5,473 nucleotides of DNA from Rhodospirillaceae bacterium (GCA_003452275.1 DMIT01000178.1:1-5473), one strand, 5' to 3'; counted from the first letter of the stretch, positions 1 to 5,268 are shown. The notes: generated by a model from the sequence alone, not told the origin. Made by a program: numbers and translations.

Positions 1-134
1 AAGGCCCGAATTTCGAATTCGCCACTGAAACCCGCGATGAACTATTCTATAATAAAGAGCGTCTTTTGGAAAATGGCGACCGCTGGGAAGCCCAGATTGC
101 AAGAAATCTGGTAGCTGTGTCGCCTTATCGTTAA
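1..134 (+). CDS. 3' end of an unrecognised protein (partial)
   Basis: An open frame enters from the left edge (first full codon at base 3) and ends at TAA 132-134, giving 43 visible residues. The visible part is hydrophilic and probably helical, with many Glu, Asp and Arg residues, and ends in VAVSPYR. There is no membrane segment or recognisable motif, so no function is assigned. Codon usage resembles the genes downstream, and the stop lies 134 bases before cheZ, which has its own promoter candidate, so the two need not be one operon. A chemotaxis or motility role would be a guess from the neighbour only. The frame is well supported because it is open to the edge with plausible composition, but its identity is open. 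Confidence 0.6.
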   Translation, partial: GPNFEFATETRDELFYNKERLLENGDRWEAQIARNLVAVSPYR

Positions 135-147
135 GGGGGGCGTTCTA

Positions 148-177
148 TTGCCACCCTGACGAAAGTCGGGAGGGCAA
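148..177 (+). terminator. hairpin after the first gene, terminator-like without a T-tract
   Basis: TTGCC (148-152) pairs with GGCAA (173-177) and CCTGAC (155-160) pairs with GTCGGG (165-170, one G-T pair) around a GAAA tetraloop, with a two-base internal mismatch between the two parts. It lies 13 bases after the stop of the first gene. The bases after it (TTGCAAGAAAATC) are not a T-run, so it is a weak candidate for an intrinsic terminator. It could instead be a 3'-end stabilising hairpin. Confidence 0.35.
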
Positions 178-193
178 TTGCAAGAAAATCTAG

Positions 194-228
194 GATTCTT
201 TACGTTTTGCCTGCGTAAACTTAGAATC
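194..228. repeat. imperfect inverted repeat over the cheZ promoter
   Basis: GATTCT-TTACG (194-204) is mirrored by CGTAA (214-218) and AGAATC (223-228), with a 9-base loop and a 4-base bulge (219-222) on the right arm. Each outer arm contains a GANTC site (194-198 and 224-228), the target of the alphaproteobacterial methylase CcrM. The dyad coincides with the -35/-10 pair proposed for cheZ, so it may be an operator or a methylation-sensitive element. That function is inference. Confidence 0.45.
199..227 (+). promoter_or_regulatory. candidate sigma-70-type promoter of cheZ
   Basis: TTTACG (199-204, 4 of 6 matches to TTGACA) is followed after exactly 17 bases by TAGAAT (222-227, 5 of 6 matches to TATAAT). 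Transcription would begin near 233-235, giving a leader of about 35 bases before the cheZ ATG. The hexamers and spacing are seen in the sequence; activity is inferred. Confidence 0.45.
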
Positions 229-268
229 TGTTAACGATTTTAAGGGTAGACTAATTGGAACATTCCAC

Positions 269-997
269 ATGCAAGGCCGCATCATGATACCAGACGGAAA
301 AGCCAGAGATATAAAGTCATTCCAATCTGCTCCAGTTGCGATGGATATGCAATCTCTCATGCTGATGATGCATGCCGTGAAAGAACAAATGGACGGTATG
401 GAACGCCTGATGAAAGGGCGTTTGGAAGATATATCCGCGATGCAAAGCAAAATGGACATATTCGAGACTTTTGTCCGTCGTCGTTTTGATGAAATTTCCA
501 TGGAAATCAATGCGACATCCCAACAATTGGAATATGCGGAAGAGGGGCTAGCCGGACGTTTCGGCGAGGTTCTGAGCACTATTTCGGCCATTTCATTCAG
601 CGGTAACGGCCTGACCGCCGCCAATACCGGTGTGGAACTGCAAGCGGTATTGAATGACACGGAACAGGCGGCGAACAAAATTCTGGATGCCGCAGACCGC
701 ATTACCAATAGAATGGTCGATCAAAGCCAGTTGGATAATGAGGAAGGGCGGACGCAATTCTTTGCCCAGACACATCAGGATTTACAAGATATTCTGATGG
801 CTTGTAGTTTTCAGGATTTGACCGGACAACGCGTGCGCAAGACATTGGAAAGCCTGCAAATGATCGAAGACAAGATCAGTTCCACGCTGGATGAGCTGGG
901 TATTGAAGTAAAGGCCGACCCGCTGGCGGGCGGCGTGCGCGATTCAACGGAAAACCACGCGCATTCCCAAGCAGATATTGACGCACTTTTCTCTTAA
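269..997 (+). CDS. cheZ: protein phosphatase CheZ (chemotaxis)
   Basis: This cytoplasmic enzyme removes the phosphoryl group from CheY-P and so ends the signal to the flagellar switch. The 242-residue product is largely helical, as expected for the long four-helix bundle CheZ dimer. Residues 181-187 read FQDLTGQ, matching the E. coli active site in which Asp143 and Gln147 act; here these are D183 and Q187, and Gln orients the attacking water. The C-terminus, S233-S242 (SQADIDALFS), is separated by a polar linker (about 212-232) and matches the position of the CheY-binding tail helix. The length is close to the E. coli protein. Start choice: ATG 269 has a weak GGA eight bases upstream. An in-frame ATG at 284 has AAGG seven bases upstream and is a real alternative that would drop five residues. 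CheZ is widespread in gammaproteobacteria and patchier in alphaproteobacteria. The gene appears monocistronic. Family assignment is confident. Confidence 0.93.
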   Translation: MQGRIMIPDGKARDIKSFQSAPVAMDMQSLMLMMHAVKEQMDGMERLMKGRLEDISAMQSKMDIFETFVRRRFDEISMEINATSQQLEYAEEGLAGRFGEVLSTISAISFSGNGLTAANTGVELQAVLNDTEQAANKILDAADRITNRMVDQSQLDNEEGRTQFFAQTHQDLQDILMACSFQDLTGQRVRKTLESLQMIEDKISSTLDELGIEVKADPLAGGVRDSTENHAHSQADIDALFS

Positions 998-1048
998 AAT
1001 TTTCTCTTTTTCCGTTGATTCAGGGGTGGGGGTAACTTTTTTATGGGG

Positions 1049-1076
1049 TTGACCTGAATTCTGACCGTTTGATAGG
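1049..1076 (+). promoter_or_regulatory. candidate promoter of the coiled-coil gene - zapA cluster
   Basis: TTGACC (1049-1054, 5 of 6 matches to TTGACA) is followed after 16 bases by GATAGG (1071-1076, a poor -10 with 3 of 6). Another possible -10, TATCAT (1089-1094, 5 of 6), lies downstream, but its best -35 (TTGATA 1069-1074) is only 14 bases away. One of the two probably drives transcription from the 124-base gap after cheZ; the sequence does not decide which. Confidence 0.35.
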
Positions 1077-1121
1077 CTTTAAAGGCACTATCATAAGGAT
1101 TCGAAAGAAGGTCTGGCGCTC

Positions 1122-1562
1122 ATGGCAATCGAAAATGTTTACAGTTATCTTGAATATCTGGCTCTCACCGTCGATCAACTCGCGGATGCCGTGATCGAAC
1201 GCGAAGAAGAAACCGCCGTTTATGAAACTCGTTTACATGAAATGAATGAGGCATTGATCGCAGCTCAAAAAGCTGCCGATTTAGCCGAAGGGCGGGCGCA
1301 ACTGGCCGAAGCAAAAGCTGCCAAAGCCGACGAAAAAATCGAAGAGTTATCGCTGATGCTGAAATCAGCCAAACAAAGCAAAAAAGCAAAAGATATCCAG
1401 ATCGATTTGTTCGCGGCCCCATCCGCACCGGCTCCTGCACCCGTTCCTGTCGCTACCAAATCCCACAAAGTCGCCAATGATGAAAATGCATTAATCTTGG
1501 CCAAGAAACTGGATTCCACAATTGATAAAGTCCAAAAATTGATCCGCGAAGCGAGGGCATAG
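1122..1562 (+). CDS. small coiled-coil protein immediately upstream of ZapA
   Basis: A 146-residue soluble protein with no signal peptide or membrane segment. Residues about 12-90 form an almost unbroken charged, Ala/Glu/Lys-rich helix with coiled-coil character. A flexible Ala-Pro linker (about 98-111) follows, and then a short amphipathic C-terminal helix (about 121-146, with ILAKKLDSTIDKVQKLI). The stop (1560-1562) is two bases before the zapA ATG, so the pair is almost certainly cotranscribed and translationally coupled. Small coiled-coil proteins upstream of zapA are frequent in alphaproteobacteria. By position and architecture this could be a ZapB-like or DUF4164-like partner in Z-ring organisation, but no family signature is certain and that role is inference. 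GAAGG at 1107-1111 is a ribosome binding site about ten bases before the ATG. Confidence 0.85.
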   Translation: MAIENVYSYLEYLALTVDQLADAVIEREEETAVYETRLHEMNEALIAAQKAADLAEGRAQLAEAKAAKADEKIEELSLMLKSAKQSKKAKDIQIDLFAAPSAPAPAPVPVATKSHKVANDENALILAKKLDSTIDKVQKLIREARA

Positions 1563-1564
1563 AC

Positions 1565-1942
1565 ATGGCTGAAGTAAATCTGACGATTGATGGTCGTTCC
1601 TATCCTGTTGCTTGTGATGATGGTCAGGAACGCCGCCTGATGCAGCTTGGTTCCTATGTTGACCAACGGATGCGCGAAGCGTCGGTATCCGGTAGTTCGA
1701 ACAAAGTGCAGGCAATGGTATTGGCGTCCCTGATGCTTGCAGATGAAGTTTTCGATGTCAGTGAAAAATTGACACAGGCGCGGGAAACCATTCAGAACTC
1801 ACCGCCGACAAATGAATCGGACAGTAAAATCGAATATCAGGGGCTTTCCCCGAACGACGAACAGAATGTCATCAACCTGATTGGACAAATGGCGTCCAAG
1901 GTCGAAAAATTGACCGCCCGCATTCAAAAGAAATCTGCTTAA
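1565..1942 (+). CDS. zapA: cell division protein ZapA
   Basis: ZapA binds FtsZ in the cytoplasm and promotes bundling of protofilaments in the Z-ring; it works as a dimer or tetramer joined by a C-terminal coiled coil. The 125-residue product has the family layout. The N-terminal strand and hairpin (residues 3-18) include the family pattern IDGRSYPVAC, followed by an acidic/Gly turn (DDGQE, 18-22). A helix (22-38, with LGSYVDQRM) matches the typical 'LA..VD..M' segment, and a second helix (46-73) contains the conserved LMLADE. The C-terminal helix (96-122) is the coiled coil. Residues 78-95 are a variable polar linker, and the length is near the usual 100-130. GAGGG (1553-1557), lying inside the end of the upstream gene, is the ribosome binding site. 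It is the middle gene of a tight cluster, with the next frame three bases after its stop. Confidence 0.92.
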   Translation: MAEVNLTIDGRSYPVACDDGQERRLMQLGSYVDQRMREASVSGSSNKVQAMVLASLMLADEVFDVSEKLTQARETIQNSPPTNESDSKIEYQGLSPNDEQNVINLIGQMASKVEKLTARIQKKSA

Positions 1943-1945
1943 GTT

Positions 1946-2365
1946 GTGATTGAACCTCATCCTGCGATTATGTTTTCAGAATGGGACACGCCTTTTTCTC
2001 ACCACGAGATACAGGTGATGGATGTTCATTATTCATCAAACAACGTTTTAAATATCAAAATCGAACAGATTATTGACGACGCGTCACAGGACATACCGAT
2101 AAAATGGCTTGTCCGGTTTGAGAATGTGTATGCGTATCGCGTGTTGGATGAACATGGTCTGGGCGAGTTGTGGAATGCGGCACAGTGCGCGGGCATAAAG
2201 TTGAACACCGCATTTAGGGTCAGTCATCACGGGTGGCACACCGAAAGCCCTCTTTCATTCATTTTTGGCGCATATGAAGGGGTTGAAGGGTCATTTATGC
2301 TGAAGTCCGATTGGGAATGTGTCGAAATTATATGCGCATACGCCCCGCATATTGAGGTTATTTAA
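1946..2365 (+). CDS. unrecognised protein between zapA and 6S RNA
   Basis: I do not recognise this 139-residue protein. It is soluble, with no signal peptide or membrane segment, and rich in aromatic and acidic residues. The most structured-looking parts are a strand/helix unit with FENVYAYRVLDE (58-69) and GELWNAA (72-78), and a C-terminal strand unit ending in WECVEIICAYAPHIEV (123-138). The pattern suggests a small alpha/beta fold like several uncharacterised families. The start is uncertain. GTG 1946 follows the zapA stop by three bases and suggests coupling, but no clear ribosome binding site precedes it. ATG 1970 has none either. ATG 2018 has GAG (2006-2008) nearby and would give 115 residues. 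The gene probably belongs to the zapA transcript and ends about 40 bases before the 6S RNA. It interrupts the direct zapA - ssrS neighbourhood seen in other proteobacteria. Confidence 0.75.
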   Translation: MIEPHPAIMFSEWDTPFSHHEIQVMDVHYSSNNVLNIKIEQIIDDASQDIPIKWLVRFENVYAYRVLDEHGLGELWNAAQCAGIKLNTAFRVSHHGWHTESPLSFIFGAYEGVEGSFMLKSDWECVEIICAYAPHIEVI

Positions 2366-2367
2366 GG

Positions 2368-2402
2368 TTTTTGTTTTTCTTTGCGGATTTATAAGCTATA
2401 TC
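2368..2402 (+). promoter_or_regulatory. candidate promoter of the 6S RNA gene
   Basis: TATAAG (2390-2395, 5 of 6 to TATAAT) and TATATC (2397-2402, 4 of 6) lie just ahead of the predicted 5' end. The -35 region is a T-run (TTTTTG 2368-2373, TTGTTT 2371-2376) and matches poorly. Start of transcription would fall near 2402-2409. The AT-rich stretch starts right after the stop of the preceding gene. Confidence 0.35.
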
Positions 2403-2570
2403 TCTTACGGGTGCTGCGGGGTGCGTGAAGGCCATATATCCCACTGACCGATACAAATCTAGCGACGGGAGCTGTCTCTGCCAAGACCGTGGTCTTGAAC
2501 ATATGGCGCCCACCTTATTGAAAGGGTCATCGCGGATTTTTCGCCAACACGGCCACCGTGGTTCCCACTT
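2403..2570 (+). ncRNA. ssrS: 6S RNA
   Basis: 6S RNA mimics an open promoter and binds the housekeeping RNA polymerase holoenzyme, damping transcription as cells slow growth. Evidence is structural and positional. A long imperfect closing stem joins 2409-2432 (GGGTGCTGCGGGG...GGC) with 2543-2566 (GCCAACACGG...CCC), with about 18 of 24 positions pairing including G-U. TGACC (2445-2449) pairs with GGTCA (2525-2529). Between them the stretch CTGACCGATACAAATC (2444-2459) resembles the E. coli 6S region around CUGAGCCGAUAUU that borders the central bubble. A terminal hairpin CAAGAC-CGTG-GTCTTG (2482-2497) caps the molecule. T-rich bases follow at 2568-2578. The location directly before fau on the same strand reproduces the conserved ssrS-fau (ygfA) linkage. 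Ends are estimates to within about five bases. An alternative pairing of GCCATAT (2431-2437) with ATATGGC (2501-2507) also exists. Confidence 0.87.
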
Positions 2571-2591
2571 TTCTTTTTGATCAGGTATCCG

Positions 2592-3161
2592 ATGAATACT
2601 GAAAAACAATCTGTCCGGCAGAATGCCAGAAAATTCCGCGATCAATTATCGGTATCGCCGCAATGGTCGATGGATGCGGCAGAGAATTTTATCAATGCAG
2701 TCCCCATCTTTCAAAAGGCTATCGTATCCGTCTATTACCCGATAGGCAGCGAAATAGATCCGTCACCGCTGGTTGAAAAATTATGGCAAAATAATATTGT
2801 CGTTTGCCTGCCTTGTATTGAATCCGGCGAACGGGCTTTGAAATTCGCCCTGTGGACGCGTCAAGGCAAGTTGGAAACAGCCAAGTTCGGCACCACCGAG
2901 CCGATAGATAAAACCATATTTTATGATCCTGATATCGTTATCGTTCCATTATTGGCCTTTGACCAGCAGGGGAACCGCATGGGATACGGGCAGGGGCATT
3001 ATGATGAAACCCTTGGTCAGCTGCGCCGTAAAAAGAATATTCTAGCTGTCGGGCTGGCCTATGCGGAACAGGCGGTATTATTGGCGCTACCGACCGAACC
3101 CCACGACCAGAAACTGGATATGGTCATTACCCCACAACGGGTCTTTGACTTTCGGGGCTAA
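2592..3161 (+). CDS. fau: 5-formyltetrahydrofolate cyclo-ligase
   Basis: The enzyme converts 5-formyltetrahydrofolate to 5,10-methenyltetrahydrofolate using ATP, returning stored formyl-folate to the one-carbon pool in the cytoplasm. The 189-residue product fits the family length. Seen in order: the N-terminal basic helix (residues 7-20); the strand and substrate region VSVYYPIGSEID (45-56); CLPCIE (72-77); a KF...W...FGTTEP segment (84-104), matching the usual 'F....gi.EP' part; DIVIVPLLAFD (114-124) followed by the hallmark ATP/Mg loop NRMGYGQGHYD (128-138); and C-terminal HDQKLDMVIT (171-180). ATG 2592 is chosen because AGGT (2583-2586) lies five bases upstream. A TTG 15 bases earlier is in frame but overlaps the T-rich end of the 6S RNA. 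The gene follows the 6S RNA by only about 20 bases, so read-through from the 6S promoter or an RNA-processing link is likely. No promoter of its own fits in the gap. Confidence 0.93.
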   Translation: MNTEKQSVRQNARKFRDQLSVSPQWSMDAAENFINAVPIFQKAIVSVYYPIGSEIDPSPLVEKLWQNNIVVCLPCIESGERALKFALWTRQGKLETAKFGTTEPIDKTIFYDPDIVIVPLLAFDQQGNRMGYGQGHYDETLGQLRRKKNILAVGLAYAEQAVLLALPTEPHDQKLDMVITPQRVFDFRG

Positions 3162-3179
3162 AAGTCCTAAAACCCTTTT
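3139..3179 (+). terminator. terminator-like hairpin between fau and the ymdB start
   Basis: GGGTCTTTGACTTT (3139-3152) pairs with AAAGTCCTAAAACCC (3161-3175) around the 8-base loop CGGGGCTA. There are 12 pairs, two mismatched positions and one bulged base, and TTTT (3176-3179) follows directly. The fau stop codon TAA (3159-3161) lies at the loop edge, and the ymdB ATG begins at 3180. The form is that of an intrinsic terminator or attenuator with a short T-tract. Termination itself is not shown. Confidence 0.5.
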
Positions 3180-3986
3180 ATGAGAATATTATTTATAGGC
3201 GATGTGGTGGCAAGATCAGGGCGGGAAGCTCTGTTGAATTTCTTGCCTGACCTGGAAAATAAATTGACCCCTGATGTGATTATTGTGAACGGTGAAAACG
3301 CCGCGCATGGAATTGGCATCAATGAAAAAATCTGTATCGAAATGTTCGATGCGGGCGTTGATATTATAACACTCGGCAACCATTCATGGGATCAGCGCGA
3401 AGTTATTCCCTATATTCAGCGCGAGCCACGCTTGATCCGTCCGATTAATTATCCTGCGGGGACACCGGGGAACGGGCATATCGTGCATACATTGCGCGAT
3501 GGTCGCAAAATATTAGTGGTCAATGCCATGGCACGTTTATTTATGGACCCGATGGACGACCCGTTTGCCGCGATGGCACAATTGGTTGAAAAATACCCGC
3601 TTGGCAAATCGGTTCAGGCAAGCTTTCTCGATTTTCATGGCGAAGCTTCATCGGAAAAAATGGCGATGGGGCATTATCTGGACGGTAAGTTATCGGCTGT
3701 CGTCGGCACTCATACCCATATCCCGACCGCCGACGCCCAAATTTTACCGAAAGGAACGGCATACCAGACGGATGCCGGCATGACCGGTGATTATAACAGC
3801 GTCATCGGAATGCGCACCGAAGTTCCTATCCAGCGCTTTACCCGCAAGTTCAGCATCGAAAAACTATCTCCCGCCGAAGGCGAGGGATGCGTCTGCGGCA
3901 TCTTCGTTGAAACAGATGATAAGACAGGGCTTGCCAAAGATATTTCCCCTGTTCGCCGTGGGGCGCGCCTTATCAATACGCATTAA
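3180..3986 (+). CDS. ymdB: YmdB-family metallophosphoesterase (TIGR00282 type)
   Basis: Members are cytoplasmic dimetal phosphoesterases; B. subtilis YmdB hydrolyses cyclic nucleotides in vitro and affects biofilm and motility gene expression. The physiological substrate here is unknown. The 268-residue length is the family norm. Metal and active-site residues are all present: D8 in MRILFIGDVV; E39 and N40 in VNGENAAHG; N67 and H68 in TLGNHSWD; H153 in DFHGE; and H178 and H180 in GTHTHIPTAD. The diagnostic TDAGMTGD follows at 197-204. The start is fixed by the conserved MRILFIGD beginning, yet no ribosome binding site precedes ATG 3180 and a terminator-like hairpin abuts it. Initiation may therefore depend on translation of fau, whose stop is 18 bases upstream. 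The gene converges with the next one, leaving 20 bases between the stops. Product class is secure; the symbol follows the B. subtilis homologue. Confidence 0.93.
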   Translation: MRILFIGDVVARSGREALLNFLPDLENKLTPDVIIVNGENAAHGIGINEKICIEMFDAGVDIITLGNHSWDQREVIPYIQREPRLIRPINYPAGTPGNGHIVHTLRDGRKILVVNAMARLFMDPMDDPFAAMAQLVEKYPLGKSVQASFLDFHGEASSEKMAMGHYLDGKLSAVVGTHTHIPTADAQILPKGTAYQTDAGMTGDYNSVIGMRTEVPIQRFTRKFSIEKLSPAEGEGCVCGIFVETDDKTGLAKDISPVRRGARLINTH

Positions 3987-4006
3987 ATCTCTATCGGCAG
4001 TCCCGT

Positions 4007-4573
4007 TTATTCGGGGATCGTGTAGCGATTATTATTTTGTTGGGGTTTGGCTTGGGTTTCTTTTTCGAAATAACGATGACAGGCCTCAACAAGGGCGGTC
4101 ATGAGTTCTTCGCCGCGTTTGCCGCCGTCGCCTTTGATACGCCCCAGAATAACTGCGCGGATGGTGGTGTGGAAGGCGATAATGATTTCAAGGGCATCAT
4201 TATCAACCGTGTCAATGACTTCCATAAACTGGATAAAGCGATCAGCAATATGGGTGACCAGTTCATACTGGAACATGCCGCCATTTGCCTTGAGCTGCAT
4301 TCCCGGAAACAAAATCGCGCTGATGATCGTTTCTTTGTTTAATGATGCATTGGGGGTTCTGGCTTGTTCGATTCCTTTCATCATGGCATCAAGATACATT
4401 TCTGCCAGAGGTGTGAAATCAACCGAGTTATTTTCAAGAAGGGCTTGGGCTTTATTCAAGATATTTTCTGTTAGTCCGCCATTGCCCACTTTGAGTTTTA
4501 AGTGGTTCGGGGGAGTGTAGAATTCAGCTTTTCTGCGGAGGGGCATACTATAATGGTCGTCAGTATCGGTCAT
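4007..4573 (-). CDS. unrecognised protein encoded after the response regulator
   Basis: I do not recognise this 188-residue soluble protein. It has a polar N-terminus (1-28) with basic and Pro residues (PLRRKAEFYTPPNHL), then appears mostly helical. The helices are about 34-47, 55-70, 80-92 and 101-121 (YELVTHIADRFIQFMEVID), then 125-146, ending with 153-171. The Gln/Asn-rich C-terminus (173-182) looks disordered. There is no catalytic motif, membrane segment or signal peptide. It begins 12 bases after the stop of the CheY-like gene with no strong ribosome binding site, so the two are probably translated as one unit. That suggests it may be an effector, partner or modulator of the regulator, which is inference from position. 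Its stop faces the ymdB stop across 20 bases. Codon use resembles its neighbours, and homologues would be expected only in related alphaproteobacteria. Confidence 0.85.
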   Translation of the reverse strand: MTDTDDHYSMPLRRKAEFYTPPNHLKLKVGNGGLTENILNKAQALLENNSVDFTPLAEMYLDAMMKGIEQARTPNASLNKETIISAILFPGMQLKANGGMFQYELVTHIADRFIQFMEVIDTVDNDALEIIIAFHTTIRAVILGRIKGDGGKRGEELMTALVEACHRYFEKETQAKPQQNNNRYTIPE

Positions 4574-4585
4574 GTTCTTTGCTTT

Positions 4586-5203
4586 TTATTTAAAATCAAC
4601 GTCAAAATCAATATCGCCTATTTTGTCAGTCTTTAACAGGCCAGATTCTTTACGTAGCTTATCCAGTTGCAGGGAGGCTTCTTTTTTTCTGATATCTTGT
4701 GCGGCCATGGCGGCGATATCGGAATCTCGTTTGAATGGCCCCTTATATACCGGATCGGCTTTTCTGCGACGATCCGGGCCAAAGAATTCTTCGGATCTGA
4801 CGAACTGGCGCGGACGTTCAATGATTTGCGCGATGCGTTTATAAAGGTCGCGTGCGGTAAAAGGTTTCACAAGGAATTCGGTTACGCCGGCGTCACGTGC
4901 CTGAACGACTCGTTTTTTTTCGCTAAATCCGGTCATCAAAATAATCGGGACGTAATGGTTGGGGCTAAGCGTATCATTGCGGAGGCGGCGGGTCATGGTA
5001 ATGCCGTCTGTGGGTTCCATCATCCAGTCGGCAATAATAATGTCTGGATTCTCTTTGCAGGCGATTTTAAATCCTTCTTCGCCATTCTTAGCAGTCAAAA
5101 CTTCGCCAACACCGAAAGTCAGGAGCAAAGTCCTGCAAATCTCTAACATTGGCTGATTATCTTCGATAACCAAAATCCTGACACGGTCAAAACTATAAGA
5201 CAT
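4586..5203 (-). CDS. CheY-like response regulator with a basic C-terminal extension
   Basis: A 205-residue protein with an N-terminal receiver domain (about 8-128) and no DNA-binding or enzymatic output domain. The acidic pocket is E14/D15 (VIEDNQ), the phospho-acceptor D59 (IIIADW), the switch Thr T91 (ILMTG) and the invariant Lys K113 (LVKPF). All are intact, so it should be phosphorylated. The usual Pro four residues after the acceptor is shifted by one (D59-W-M-M-E-P-T-D-G). The tail (about 130-205) has the GPDRRRKAD segment (142-150), a similar YKGPFKRD (153-160), and then a charged helical region ending in an acidic DIDFDVD (197-203). Such GPDRR tails occur in other alphaproteobacterial single-domain regulators, with unknown role. 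GAG (about 5215-5217 read on the minus strand) is a weak ribosome binding site. It is the first gene of a two-gene minus-strand unit. No kinase lies in the window. Confidence 0.93.
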   Translation of the reverse strand: MSYSFDRVRILVIEDNQPMLEICRTLLLTFGVGEVLTAKNGEEGFKIACKENPDIIIADWMMEPTDGITMTRRLRNDTLSPNHYVPIILMTGFSEKKRVVQARDAGVTEFLVKPFTARDLYKRIAQIIERPRQFVRSEEFFGPDRRRKADPVYKGPFKRDSDIAAMAAQDIRKKEASLQLDKLRKESGLLKTDKIGDIDFDVDFK

Positions 5204-5246
5204 ATTTTATCATTCTCAAAAAGCACCTAAGACAATAGGCAAGATA

Positions 5247-5268
5247 GGGCATCAGCTATGATATACCC
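5247..5268. repeat. small dyad in the regulator leader
   Basis: ATCA (5251-5254) and TGAT (5259-5262) form a hairpin around GCTA, flanked by GGG (5247-5249) and CCC (5266-5268). It lies in the probable 5' leader of the minus-strand response regulator gene. It may be an operator or an RNA hairpin, but a chance dyad cannot be excluded. Confidence 0.25.

Noticed and set aside
231..243. CtrA-like site TTAACGATTTTAA upstream of cheZ
   Set aside because: The two TTAA halves are 5 bases apart rather than the consensus 7, so the full site does not fit; only one half resembles TTAACCAT.
190..708. Minus-strand open frame of 172 codons opposite cheZ
   Set aside because: It is antisense to a confidently identified CheZ, has Ser/Ile-rich low-sense composition and no ribosome binding site; a shadow of the real gene.
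2577..2591. TTG start giving fau five extra residues
   Set aside because: It lies in the T-rich end of the 6S RNA and has no ribosome binding site; ATG 2592 has AGGT at suitable spacing and fits the family start.
2358..2645. Minus-strand open frame of 95 codons across the 6S region
   Set aside because: The region is explained by 6S RNA structure on the plus strand plus the start of fau; the protein shows no domain.
4001..4016. Possible bidirectional terminator between the convergent genes
   Set aside because: TCCCG/CGGGG is only a 5-pair stem with a 6-base loop and no T-run on either strand; too weak to annotate.
4101..4520. Plus-strand open frame of 139 codons opposite the unknown 188-residue gene
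   Set aside because: It has no ribosome binding site and poor composition; the minus frame is longer, coupled to the regulator gene, and looks like a folded helical protein.
4667..5146. Plus-strand open frame of 159 codons opposite the response regulator
   Set aside because: The receiver domain on the other strand has all catalytic residues, which fixes the coding strand; the opposite frame has no recognisable domain.
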